Shown one piece after another: positions 1 to 5,400 of a stretch of DNA of 6,047 nt (positions are counted from its first letter, which is position 1; each line of letters opens with the position of its first letter). Source of the DNA: Alphaproteobacteria bacterium (lineage in GTDB: Bacteria > Pseudomonadota > Alphaproteobacteria > JAAXGF01); assembly GCA_012267605.1 (NCBI GenBank), contig JAAXGF010000317.1, forward strand, positions 1 through 6,047, read 5' to 3'. The notes under the pieces were generated by a model. It saw nothing but the letters and a program-made list of their open reading frames with translations. It was not told where the DNA came from and made no database searches. Position numbers and translations under genes: made by a program.

Positions 1-1
1 G

Positions 2-223
2 AGTTGCGGAAGTCGGGGTAGCCTTGAAGAGGCGAATCTCCGGGGCGCAGACCTCCAATATTCAAACTTTCAGGGAGCACGTTTTGCAAACGCGAACCTT
101 CAGGATGCGAACCTAAGCGGCGCCAGATGCTTGACTGTCGAGCAACTTGAAAATTCTATCACGGATCGGAGAACAAAAATTCCGGACCTTCCGAGTGACT
201 GCGACAATGAAGGTGGCGAGTAG
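2..223 (+). CDS. Pentapeptide-repeat protein, C-terminal fragment (5' end beyond the window)
   Basis: The frame is open from base 2 and ends in TAG at 221-223, giving 73 residues with no start codon in view. After a short non-repeat stretch the sequence shows the A(N/D)LxX periodicity of pentapeptide repeats: ANLRG, ADLQY, SNFQG, ARFAN, ANLQD, ANLSG, AR. It then passes into the tail LTVEQLENSI...TKIPDLPSDC, a common ending of such proteins (usually LTxEQL followed by a KLP-type segment). Pentapeptide repeats fold as a right-handed quadrilateral beta helix. Some members shield DNA gyrase, but most have no known role, and nothing here points to one. It converges on the minus-strand genes to its right. 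The family is secure; the function is unknown and most of the protein is missing. Confidence 0.85.
   Translation, partial: SCGSRGSLEEANLRGADLQYSNFQGARFANANLQDANLSGARCLTVEQLENSITDRRTKIPDLPSDCDNEGGE
3..17. repeat. Left copy of a 15-bp terminal inverted repeat
   Basis: GTTGCGGAAGTCGGG lies two bases from the left edge and is found in exact reverse complement at the right edge (6033-6047). Beyond the 15 identical bases there is one mismatch and then three more matching bases (TAG). The repeat lies in the reading frame of the pentapeptide protein, but the residues it encodes (CGSR) do not follow the five-residue periodicity that starts just after it, so a junction near base 20 is possible. It may be the end of an insertion element copy, or a repeat at which assembly stopped. 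No transposase is visible in the window. Confidence 0.6.
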
Positions 224-348
224 AAAAATTCTGTGCAGCATTTTGTAACTAGCATTTCGATCTTGCGGAAAAGGTTTCAGGGACTACCAGTAGCGTGGGT
301 TTTTGGCGCAACAATGTACGGCTGTTGGCTATGGCCGGTGGCCATGGG

Positions 349-573
349 CTAACCCCACGAAGGCTGCTCTTCATCCTCGAATCGCGATTCGATTTCAGCA
401 TCGAGACGGCCCAAATTTTCCAGCGCTTCCCCCGCCGTTTGCGGCAACGTTTCCAGGGCACGAGAAAGAGGTCCCCGGCCTTGGACCCTACCGACCTTGC
501 GCCCAAACACGGCAAAAGGACGTCGGTGTGCGAGAACCTCAGAGTAGAGAATCTCAAACAGCCCTTTACGCTG
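349..573 (-). pseudogene. Coding-like stretch without a usable start; probable 3' relic of an unidentified gene
   Basis: Reading the minus strand from just after a TGA at 574-576 to a TAG at 349-351 gives 74 residues of protein-like composition. It starts QRKGLFEILYSEVLAHRR and ends in an acidic, probably helical tail with ETLPQTAGEALENLGRLDA and RFEDEE. There is no ATG. The only in-frame options are a CTG near the beginning and a GTG about 22 codons in, neither with a clear ribosome binding site. The other frames across this stretch are rich in Arg, Pro and Cys, as shadow frames are. It lies about 50 bases after the end of the membrane-protein gene on the same strand, so it could be the tail of a former downstream operon gene. 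I do not recognise the family. Bases 224-348, between its end and the pentapeptide gene, hold nothing I can identify. Confidence 0.35.
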
Positions 574-620
574 TCAAGCACCCACCCAGTAAGTATCGTT
601 GAAACAGGGAGGAAGCCGCG

Positions 621-1181
621 TCAGCCAACCGATGCCGTTTGAGCAACTCGAGGCACCACCATCCCGGCCCGTTCCCCAACGATATGCAGGAAGTAGAAAA
701 AGCCAAAAGCCAGCACGTTGGTCGCGAAGATCATCGATACGACTGAGGCTGAAAATGCTGCGTCGCCGGATGGCAACACAACGGTCGCAGAAAATACGGT
801 TAACTGCTGGACCGCAAAGGCTGTGATGAATGCCGCCGAGATCACGGCCAGCCCTGTTAGGTTGCGAGTAACCTGGCCCATAGCGATCACCGCAGCTGTG
901 GCCGCAAATATTGAAACGCCAAGGACACCGCCCCATGCAAAGCTGTCCCACGTTGTCGGATATCCAAGGAATCCGTAACCGACAATTTGATGTACTAGCC
1001 AGCAGAGACCAACCAGGGCGTAGGCATCGCGAGCGCGCAATCGCAAGGCACCGATGGCTGCAAGGGCAGCAAATGGCATGGCGCAGGTAAATGCGAAGCT
1101 AAATACGATACTGGCCACGGCAAGGACGAGTATCCACGCGGCACGTTTCAGCATGTAAGAGTTCGTTAGGACAGAGGTCAT
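621..1181 (-). CDS. Small polytopic inner-membrane protein, candidate cobalamin-uptake component
   Basis: The product is 186 residues, almost wholly hydrophobic, with about six membrane segments (near 14-31, 33-47, 53-73, 81-101, 108-136 and 143-168) and short loops. Features that look conserved are CAMPFAAL at 33-40, the WLVHQ..GYGFLGYP stretch at 61-75, and FAWG at 81-84. There are cysteines at 33 and 60. I chose the ATG at 1181 because GGGAAGG lies about 8 bases upstream. An in-frame ATG at 1202, preceded by GAGGG, is an alternative that adds 7 residues. The gene follows the cobalamin receptor on the same strand, about 220 bases after the receptor's distal stop. The size and position recall BtuM-type cobalamin transporters, which are about 200 residues and may act without a dedicated ECF module. 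That assignment is inferred from context and a remembered resemblance. A membrane protein of unknown function is the safe reading. Confidence 0.75.
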   Translation of the reverse strand: MTSVLTNSYMLKRAAWILVLAVASIVFSFAFTCAMPFAALAAIGALRLRARDAYALVGLCWLVHQIVGYGFLGYPTTWDSFAWGGVLGVSIFAATAAVIAMGQVTRNLTGLAVISAAFITAFAVQQLTVFSATVVLPSGDAAFSASVVSMIFATNVLAFGFFYFLHIVGERAGMVVPRVAQTASVG

Positions 1182-1400
1182 TCGTTTACCTTCCCTTTGC
1201 ATTCGGTAAGCCCTCAAAGCACAGGATAACCGATAATCGATGTAAATCGTTCACTGTGTATGGACCGGCGCAAGACGGCGCCACTTTGTGGGGCACGTTT
1301 TGCATCAACATTCGACACTTCGTATTTTGCCACCTTCATCGAGCCATGCCTTGTCGTAAGGTTTTTGCACCGGTTCGGATCGCTATGTCGGTAAACAAGG

Positions 1401-1691
1401 CTACCATGGCGCCGGCAAACCGAAACGCAATCGCACACCTCCGTACACGGCGATCCCCGGTGATCCCAAGGTAAAAATATCTTCATAGTCGTCATCGGTG
1501 GCGTTTTCGATGCGGGTGAAAAGCTCTACCGACTCATGAAGCTGATAGGACGCCGCGAGATTCACAAGCGCAAAGCTGTCGAGATTGACGATCGATCGAT
1601 TGAAGTTGGCGTCGAAAGCAAAGTCATCCTGGTTGCCGTTGTAGTCGACGGTGAGATTCAGGTTTCCCGGATTGCCGAGGAGGTGAAAGCG
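1401..1691 (-). pseudogene. Orphaned C-terminus of the BtuB-type receptor, in frame behind the amber codon
   Basis: Directly after the TAG at 1692-1694 the same frame continues for 96 residues to a second TAG at 1401-1403. The text is typical of the last beta strands of a TonB-dependent receptor: NLNLTVDYNGNQDDF, then LVNLAASYQLHESVELFTRI, ENATDDDYED, and a final strand YGGVRLRFGLPAPW. The alternating hydrophobic residues and the aromatic-ending last strand fit the outer-membrane insertion signal. No frameshift is needed to join it to the upstream part, so only the one codon separates them. Without it the barrel would lack about its last four strands. It is either lost from the protein or reached only by readthrough or suppression. 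Confidence 0.85.
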
Positions 1692-3377
1692 CTAGTTTAG
1701 ATTTACACTAGCGATGTGCTTCGCCCGGCGCACCAGCTCCGTGCCATTCGCATCCTCTGTCAGCGTCCACGTGTAGCTTCCGGTGAAAGAGAGGTCATCA
1801 AGAATATCCGCGCGCACCGCCAATTCGATTCCGTCAATCTTGGTTGTTCCGTCAAGGTTGATCGCCGTTATCCCCGCACCAGCGATCAAGTCCTCGATTC
1901 GATTATTGAAATAGGTGACGTCAATCGAGGCGCGATCATTCCAAACTGATTGCTCGACGCCAACATCCCAGCCCCGGCTCTCCTCTGGCTCCAAGTTCGG
2001 ATTTCCCACAAAGTTCGCCGCAAAGCCAAACAACTCGAATAACGTCGGGTTCTTCACGCCTGTTCCATAGCTCCCGTGGAGTCGAGTCGCTGTCTCCGCG
2101 TGAACATATGAAGCAGTGGCTCGATACGTGGTTTCATTGTCGAATAGCTTGTCGTTATCGTCCCGCCGGACACTCCCGGATAGGAACAGGCGATCAAATA
2201 CACCGAGTTGGTATTGGCCAACATAGCTCTTGGTTTTGAAATCCTGGTTCACCTCAACGAACGCGCTCGAAGCATCCACTCGGTCTTTTTCGTCCTCAAA
2301 CAAAAATGTGAAAATCTGCTCGGTGTGCGCTAGCTGAGGTGTCCACAGATAGAGATCAGTCTGATAGTCGTACTTGTTCTTGAAGCCGTCGAATTCACTA
2401 CTGAGATTACCACGCACGTCGTTGTCAGCCTTGTTTTCAGTGTACGCAGCGCTGAATGTGTGGTCCCACGATATCCAATCGCTGGCATCAAAGAGGAAAA
2501 GCCTGGCAAATGCCCGGCCGTAAAGTTGTTTAACTTTGGTATCCCTATCCGCGTCCACCGCACCGATTCCACCGACAAATCCATCGGTTTCAATCCTGGA
2601 GTTTACGGAGCGCCCAATGACTCCCAATTCAAGATTGTCGAGTGGCCGCACGCGGATAGACGTGTTGACAGTACCGTTTCGGTGACCGTCCTCTTCGTTG
2701 TTTCCCCGGTCTTCGTCGGCAACGGAGATGCCTCGTGTCGACAAGTGATTCGTGCCCACGGAAAAGTCCAACAGGTTTTGAAAGCCACCGCTCAGCGTCG
2801 CTCCAAACTGGTATGTACTAAAAGACCCGGCTTCACCAAGGCTTGTGACGCGCAACCCTTCCTGACCTTTCTTGGTCGTAATGTTGATGACTCCACCGAT
2901 CGCGTCGCTTCCGTAAAGCGCGCTTTGGGGACCGCGCAGGACCTCAATACGTTCAATCTCGGCAGCAAGCAGGTTGCCAAAGTCGTACTCCGAACCACCG
3001 CCCGGGTCGTTGACCTCGATTCCGTCGATGATAACCACCGTATGATTGCCCTCCGCGCCACGGATCCGGACCTGTGTGAAATTGCCAACCCCGCCATTAC
3101 GGCTAACGGCGACACCAGGGACTTCGCGAAGTACGTCGGAAACGATCACCGTTTGGCAGTTGGCCAAATCCTCGGCTGTAAGAACCGAGATGGAGCTCCC
3201 AATCTGCTCACGCGGCGTAGGAACGCGTGTCGCGGTCACGACCAGTTCAGGAAGCGCGATCGCGTCGTCTTGTGCTCGGGTTAGCTCGCTACTCATCGTG
3301 TTTATCAAGCTGACCAAAAGAATGCATATGAACGGATTTCGATACGACCTGACTTCAACTCTTTCGATAAGTCCCAT
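1692..3377 (-). CDS. btuB: TonB-dependent outer-membrane cobalamin receptor (BtuB-type), cut short by an in-frame amber codon
   Basis: The protein binds a vitamin B12-type ligand outside the cell and carries it across the outer membrane using TonB-ExbBD energy. From the ATG at 3377 there are 561 residues before TAG; the full frame to 1401 would make 658 codons, within the range usual for BtuB. An N-terminal signal segment (FICILLVSLI, 16-25; likely cleavage after TRA35) is followed by the TonB box ELVVTATR (44-51). The plug domain (about 55-170) includes VRIRGAEGNHTVVIIDGIEV and IEVLRGPQSALYGSDAIGGV, and a 22-strand barrel begins after it. I chose the ATG at 3377 because GGAGG lies just upstream and the signal segment follows; a TTG at 3443 also opens the frame. 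The cobalamin riboswitch in its leader makes B12 or a cobalamin precursor the likely ligand, rather than iron chelates. The premature TAG replaces what is often an aromatic residue (LNY-R in relatives), so a single base change could explain it. Confidence 0.88.
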   Translation of the reverse strand: MGLIERVEVRSYRNPFICILLVSLINTMSSELTRAQDDAIALPELVVTATRVPTPREQIGSSISVLTAEDLANCQTVIVSDVLREVPGVAVSRNGGVGNFTQVRIRGAEGNHTVVIIDGIEVNDPGGGSEYDFGNLLAAEIERIEVLRGPQSALYGSDAIGGVINITTKKGQEGLRVTSLGEAGSFSTYQFGATLSGGFQNLLDFSVGTNHLSTRGISVADEDRGNNEEDGHRNGTVNTSIRVRPLDNLELGVIGRSVNSRIETDGFVGGIGAVDADRDTKVKQLYGRAFARLFLFDASDWISWDHTFSAAYTENKADNDVRGNLSSEFDGFKNKYDYQTDLYLWTPQLAHTEQIFTFLFEDEKDRVDASSAFVEVNQDFKTKSYVGQYQLGVFDRLFLSGSVRRDDNDKLFDNETTYRATASYVHAETATRLHGSYGTGVKNPTLFELFGFAANFVGNPNLEPEESRGWDVGVEQSVWNDRASIDVTYFNNRIEDLIAGAGITAINLDGTTKIDGIELAVRADILDDLSFTGSYTWTLTEDANGTELVRRAKHIASVNLN

Positions 3378-3513
3378 GATCCTCCGCGGACGCAGCGCGC
3401 TGATCTTCGGGACCACAGCGCATCCACATATGCGGTCGCGCAATGGCCACCCGGACCCGAGAACACGCAGGGGAGCGATGATGAAAATCGAAATATTCTA
3501 GTGCAAAACCCAT
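3355..3513 (-). CDS. Possible leader peptide overlapping the receptor start
   Basis: Between the riboswitch and the receptor gene an ATG at 3511-3513 follows GGAG with 7 bases of spacing, a better placed ribosome binding site than the receptor's own. It opens a 52-residue frame starting MGFALEYFDFHHRSP and ending at a TGA inside the receptor gene, overlapping the receptor ATG in another frame. Such an arrangement could couple translation of the receptor to that of the leader. I recognise no family, and the later part, rich in Arg, Met and Cys, looks like ordinary non-coding translation. It may be chance. Confidence 0.2.
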   Translation of the reverse strand: MGFALEYFDFHHRSPACSRVRVAIARPHMWMRCGPEDQRAASAEDHGTYRKS

Positions 3514-3606
3514 CTACAATCTCCGCGCGAGCGACTTGGCCCAGCACGTCACCTCAACGAAGATTCGTCCCAATGGTTCACCCCGACCCATGGATGGGCG
3601 ACGCTC
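3378..3606 (-). promoter_or_regulatory. Long untranslated leader (expression platform) between riboswitch and receptor gene
   Basis: About 230 bases separate the end of the B12 box from the receptor ATG. The stretch must contain the switch that answers the aptamer. I see a small hairpin just after the aptamer (GCCCATCCATGGGT), a short stem CGCAT/ATGCG near 3420-3437, and TCCGCGGA next to the receptor's GGAGG. I do not see a GC-rich stem followed by a run of T on this strand, so control of translation or Rho-dependent termination seems more likely than an intrinsic terminator. This is inferred from the absence of a clear terminator. Confidence 0.4.
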
Positions 3607-3783
3607 GCGGTGGCAGGTCTCCTGGCGCGCGGGTCGTAACCTTGTGCTCCGCCTTCCCAGGTCACCCCAGTGGCATCATCATGGAGCCGGCTCGCCGCTC
3701 ACAGTTGCGGGGGCAGCCACGGCATCAACGCATGCTCTGCGCTACCGTGTTCCCTTTTCACCCCGTATTCGGGGTACCGCCGC
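3607..3783 (-). ncRNA. Cobalamin (adenosylcobalamin-type) riboswitch aptamer
   Basis: On the minus strand the hallmarks appear in the right order. A 5' P1 strand GCGGCGG (3777-3783) is followed by AAAAGGGAACACGGT. The conserved core CCCCGCAACTGTGAGCGG lies at 3695-3712. GGGAAGGCGGAG follows, and then the B12 box GCCAGGAGACCTGCC at 3612-3626. The 3' strand CCACCGC (3607-3613) closes P1 with one mismatch. This class binds cobalamin in the nascent mRNA and usually turns the downstream gene off when cobalamin is plentiful. It stands upstream of the TonB-dependent receptor, its most common target, and supports the receptor's assignment. The start and end are set by the closing stem and may be off by a few bases. 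Confidence 0.95.
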
Positions 3784-3790
3784 TAGAAGG

Positions 3791-3821
3791 AGTTTAGCCG
3801 AAAGAGAACACCTATTGTCAA
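3791..3821 (-). promoter_or_regulatory. Predicted sigma-70-type promoter of the riboswitch-receptor transcript
   Basis: A perfect -35 hexamer TTGACA sits at 3816-3821. Downstream of it are TAAACT (3791-3796, 19-base spacing, four of six matches to TATAAT) and the overlapping GCTAAA (3793-3798, 17-base spacing, three of six). Transcription would start near 3785, just before the riboswitch closing stem at 3783, which is where a promoter should be. The -35 box lies inside a dyad that resembles the one at the repressor promoter. Confidence 0.6.
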
Positions 3822-3825
3822 TCGG
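3811..3825. promoter_or_regulatory. Candidate BlaI-type operator over the receptor promoter
   Basis: On the minus strand this reads CCGATT-GAC-AATAGG, an inverted repeat with one mismatch in six pairs. It matches the perfect dyad at 5312-5326 in 13 of 15 positions and, like it, covers the -35 box. A repressor bound here would block the receptor promoter. Part of the likeness comes from the shared TTGAYA of the two -35 boxes, so the claim is moderate. Confidence 0.45.
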
Positions 3826-3871
3826 TTTTTGTGGATATCAGGAATTGATGGCTGGCAACTGAGCGTTTTCG

Positions 3872-4855
3872 TTAGCGGGCGAACGCCATTTCAACGAAAT
3901 AGTGCAGGGGATTGACACTAGCGAAAATTAAGAGACCGACGACAGACGATCCCAAAGTCGGCAGCCACCAATGACAATTCGTGGATTGGCGCTCGCCGAG
4001 GAGCAACTCTATACGAGCCGCAATATTGCTGCCGGCAATGGAAAACGCGCCGTTGCAATGGCGTGGAGAACAACTTCGGAATAACCTTTCGACGGACAGG
4101 ATCGTTTCAGCGACATGATGCCGGTCACCGATTTCCGCAGCGGCGACTTCGTCGCAGGCGTTCTCGATCGCTAAGGAGAGATCCCCGAGAAGCCCCCGCC
4201 GCACGGCAGGAAAATGAAGGTAACAAAGGGTCCGTACGAGCAAGTATTTCAAAATGTCTCGGCGGCGTATATGCGCCCGTTCGTGGGCCAAGACCACAGC
4301 CAGCTCCGTCTCTGATAAGTGATTTGTCAAGTGTGACGAGATGAATATACGTGCTTGCGGGAATCCTACCGAAAGTGCCAAGGGGTGCTCGCTGTCAATG
4401 ACACCGACATCGCCCGTTATTCGCGCCTTTGTGGAGATTTCCAAGGTCCGTAATATATCGTTTATTCGGTCAATATCATCGGACAGAACGAAAAGGAACC
4501 GGAGAAAAATTCCGGTGAGGAGAACGGATATCCACCATCCGAAAACGTTATGGAGCGGCACCGGTCGGTGAGGTCCGCAGAAACGTGAAACCCCATTGAT
4601 GCTTTGATGGCAATGTTCCGATACCAAACCCAACCAGTTCGCAAACGAAGGAAGCAAAATGAGGAATGATAGAAGGAGAATTACGAGAAGGGGCGCTGCG
4701 GAACAAATCAACAAAACATTCACCGGCCTTATACGAATCTGTTCTTTGGGATAAGAAAAGGTAATAAAATAAATAAACGCCCCAGAAAGAGCTCCCAATA
4801 TCAAAAAAACAATAATAAGGCTTCCAGAGAATATCGCTTCAGTAATCGTTAGCAC
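3872..4855 (-). CDS. M56 (BlaR1/MecR1-type) membrane zinc metalloprotease lacking the penicillin-sensing domain
   Basis: Proteins of this family sense a signal at the membrane and trigger loss of a BlaI-type repressor, which restores transcription. The product is 327 residues. Membrane segments lie near 8-33, 45-70 and 105-125. A cytoplasmic protease domain (about 126-295) contains HERAH at 191-195, two zinc-ligand histidines and the catalytic Glu, and ENACDE at 231-236, whose first Glu is the likely third zinc ligand. A last membrane segment lies near 297-318. BlaR1 is about 585 residues with a C-terminal penicillin-binding sensor; here the chain ends right after the last membrane segment, so beta-lactam sensing through that domain is excluded. 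The loop between the second and third segments (82-102) holds C82, H83, C93, H96 and H102 and could be the sensing part. The start is GTG at 4855, two bases after the repressor's stop, which implies coupled translation. The signal it senses is unknown. Confidence 0.85.
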   Translation of the reverse strand: MLTITEAIFSGSLIIVFLILGALSGAFIYFITFSYPKEQIRIRPVNVLLICSAAPLLVILLLSFLILLPSFANWLGLVSEHCHQSINGVSRFCGPHRPVPLHNVFGWWISVLLTGIFLRFLFVLSDDIDRINDILRTLEISTKARITGDVGVIDSEHPLALSVGFPQARIFISSHLTNHLSETELAVVLAHERAHIRRRDILKYLLVRTLCYLHFPAVRRGLLGDLSLAIENACDEVAAAEIGDRHHVAETILSVERLFRSCSPRHCNGAFSIAGSNIAARIELLLGERQSTNCHWWLPTLGSSVVGLLIFASVNPLHYFVEMAFAR

Positions 4856-4857
4856 AA

Positions 4858-5247
4858 CTAGTCATCCACAATGTTTTCTCGATATCGAGCGATCACTCGC
4901 TTCAACTCGTCGAGCGTTTTTTCGTCGGCGCGGCCTGCAACGTCTAAAAAAGCAGAAACCAGTCCCTCGTTACTATTCGACAGCGTTTCCACGACCTCGC
5001 TGACCATACGCGAAATCAAACCGTCGCGGCTAACCGCAGGCGAATAGACATATGCGTGGCTGACTTTTTCTCTGTCGAGCAACTTCTTGCGGAAAAGCCG
5101 TTCCAACGTTGATTGAACGGTATTGTGGGAGATTCCACGGGCTTTTCCGATGGCGAGGTGCATCGCCTTGGCATTGCTCGGGGCCGATTCCCAGAGACGC
5201 TCCATCACGCACAACTCAAGCTCTCCTAAACGCGTCCGCTCAGACAT
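4858..5247 (-). CDS. BlaI/MecI/CopY-family transcriptional repressor
   Basis: The protein is 129 residues, close to the usual length of about 125 for BlaI and MecI. A winged helix-turn-helix (about 7-70) begins LGELELCVMERLW. Its recognition helix ISHNTVQSTLERL (39-51) and the wing segment SHAYVYSP (63-70) have the family pattern. A C-terminal dimerisation region (about 72-129) includes SAFLD at 98-102, which lines up with the cleavage zone of BlaI (around N101-F102 in the staphylococcal protein). The start is the ATG at 5247; upstream there is only a weak purine-rich binding site (GAAAAG). The M56 protease follows two bases after the stop, so the two form an operon. A dyad over its own promoter suggests autorepression. 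The absence of a beta-lactamase or penicillin-binding protein nearby, and a similar dyad at the receptor promoter, point to a role other than antibiotic resistance. Confidence 0.9.
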   Translation of the reverse strand: MSERTRLGELELCVMERLWESAPSNAKAMHLAIGKARGISHNTVQSTLERLFRKKLLDREKVSHAYVYSPAVSRDGLISRMVSEVVETLSNSNEGLVSAFLDVAGRADEKTLDELKRVIARYRENIVDD

Positions 5248-5294
5248 GTGATGTTCTTTTCTTCCCCGAGTATGGGTCCGAATTCCACATTGAA

Positions 5295-5322
5295 GATATA
5301 CATACGAAAAGCCGATTATCAA
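5295..5322 (-). promoter_or_regulatory. Predicted promoter of the repressor-protease operon
   Basis: TTGATA (5317-5322) and TATATC (5295-5300) are 16 bases apart, with five of six and four of six matches to the sigma-70 consensus. A start near 5288 would leave an untranslated leader of about 40 bases before the repressor ATG at 5247. The -35 box forms part of a perfect dyad. Confidence 0.5.
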
Positions 5323-5326
5323 TCGG
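5312..5326. promoter_or_regulatory. Perfect dyad over the repressor promoter, candidate BlaI-type operator
   Basis: CCGATT-GAT-AATCGG on the minus strand is a perfect inverted repeat, six bases in each arm and three in the centre. It overlaps the -35 box of the repressor-protease operon, the place where autorepressing BlaI-type proteins bind. It does not contain the TACA/TGTA half-sites known for staphylococcal BlaI and MecI, so the specificity would differ. A near copy stands at 3811-3825. Confidence 0.55.
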
Positions 5327-5400
5327 TGTAATTTTGCGGCAGAAGCGCGATCGATCTTGTTCCAAATGCCCAGAGAAAAATTGTTCTTGGGACTTCAATT

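Noticed and set aside
331..345. Hairpin ATGGCC-GGT-GGCCAT near the converging gene ends, considered as a two-way terminator
   Set aside because: The six-pair stem is perfect, but neither strand has a T tract after it, and part of it overlaps the end of the relic frame.
295..642. Plus-strand frames of about 100 residues left of the membrane-protein gene
   Set aside because: They are rich in Arg, Pro and Ser like shadow translations, lack recognisable motifs, and oppose a more protein-like minus-strand frame.
1203..1250. ATCGATTATCGG upstream of the membrane-protein gene, considered as a third copy of the shared dyad
   Set aside because: The arms and spacing do not match CCGATT-3-AATCGG, and only fragments are shared.
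1267..1282. GC-rich hairpin GGCGC-6-GCGCC between the receptor and the membrane-protein gene, considered as a terminator
   Set aside because: The stem is only five pairs and there is no T run after it on the minus strand.
1214..1339. A 41-residue minus-strand frame (MKVAKYEVSN...) between the receptor and the membrane-protein gene
   Set aside because: It has only a weak AAGG upstream and no recognisable family. Its end near the alternative TTG start of the next gene is suggestive but not enough.
2460..3284. A 274-residue open frame on the plus strand
   Set aside because: It is antisense to the receptor gene over its whole length, has no family resemblance, and is explained by the composition of the true gene on the other strand.
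3872..5247. A beta-lactam resistance operon (blaI-blaR1)
   Set aside because: The protease lacks the penicillin-binding sensor domain, and no beta-lactamase or penicillin-binding protein gene is present in the window.
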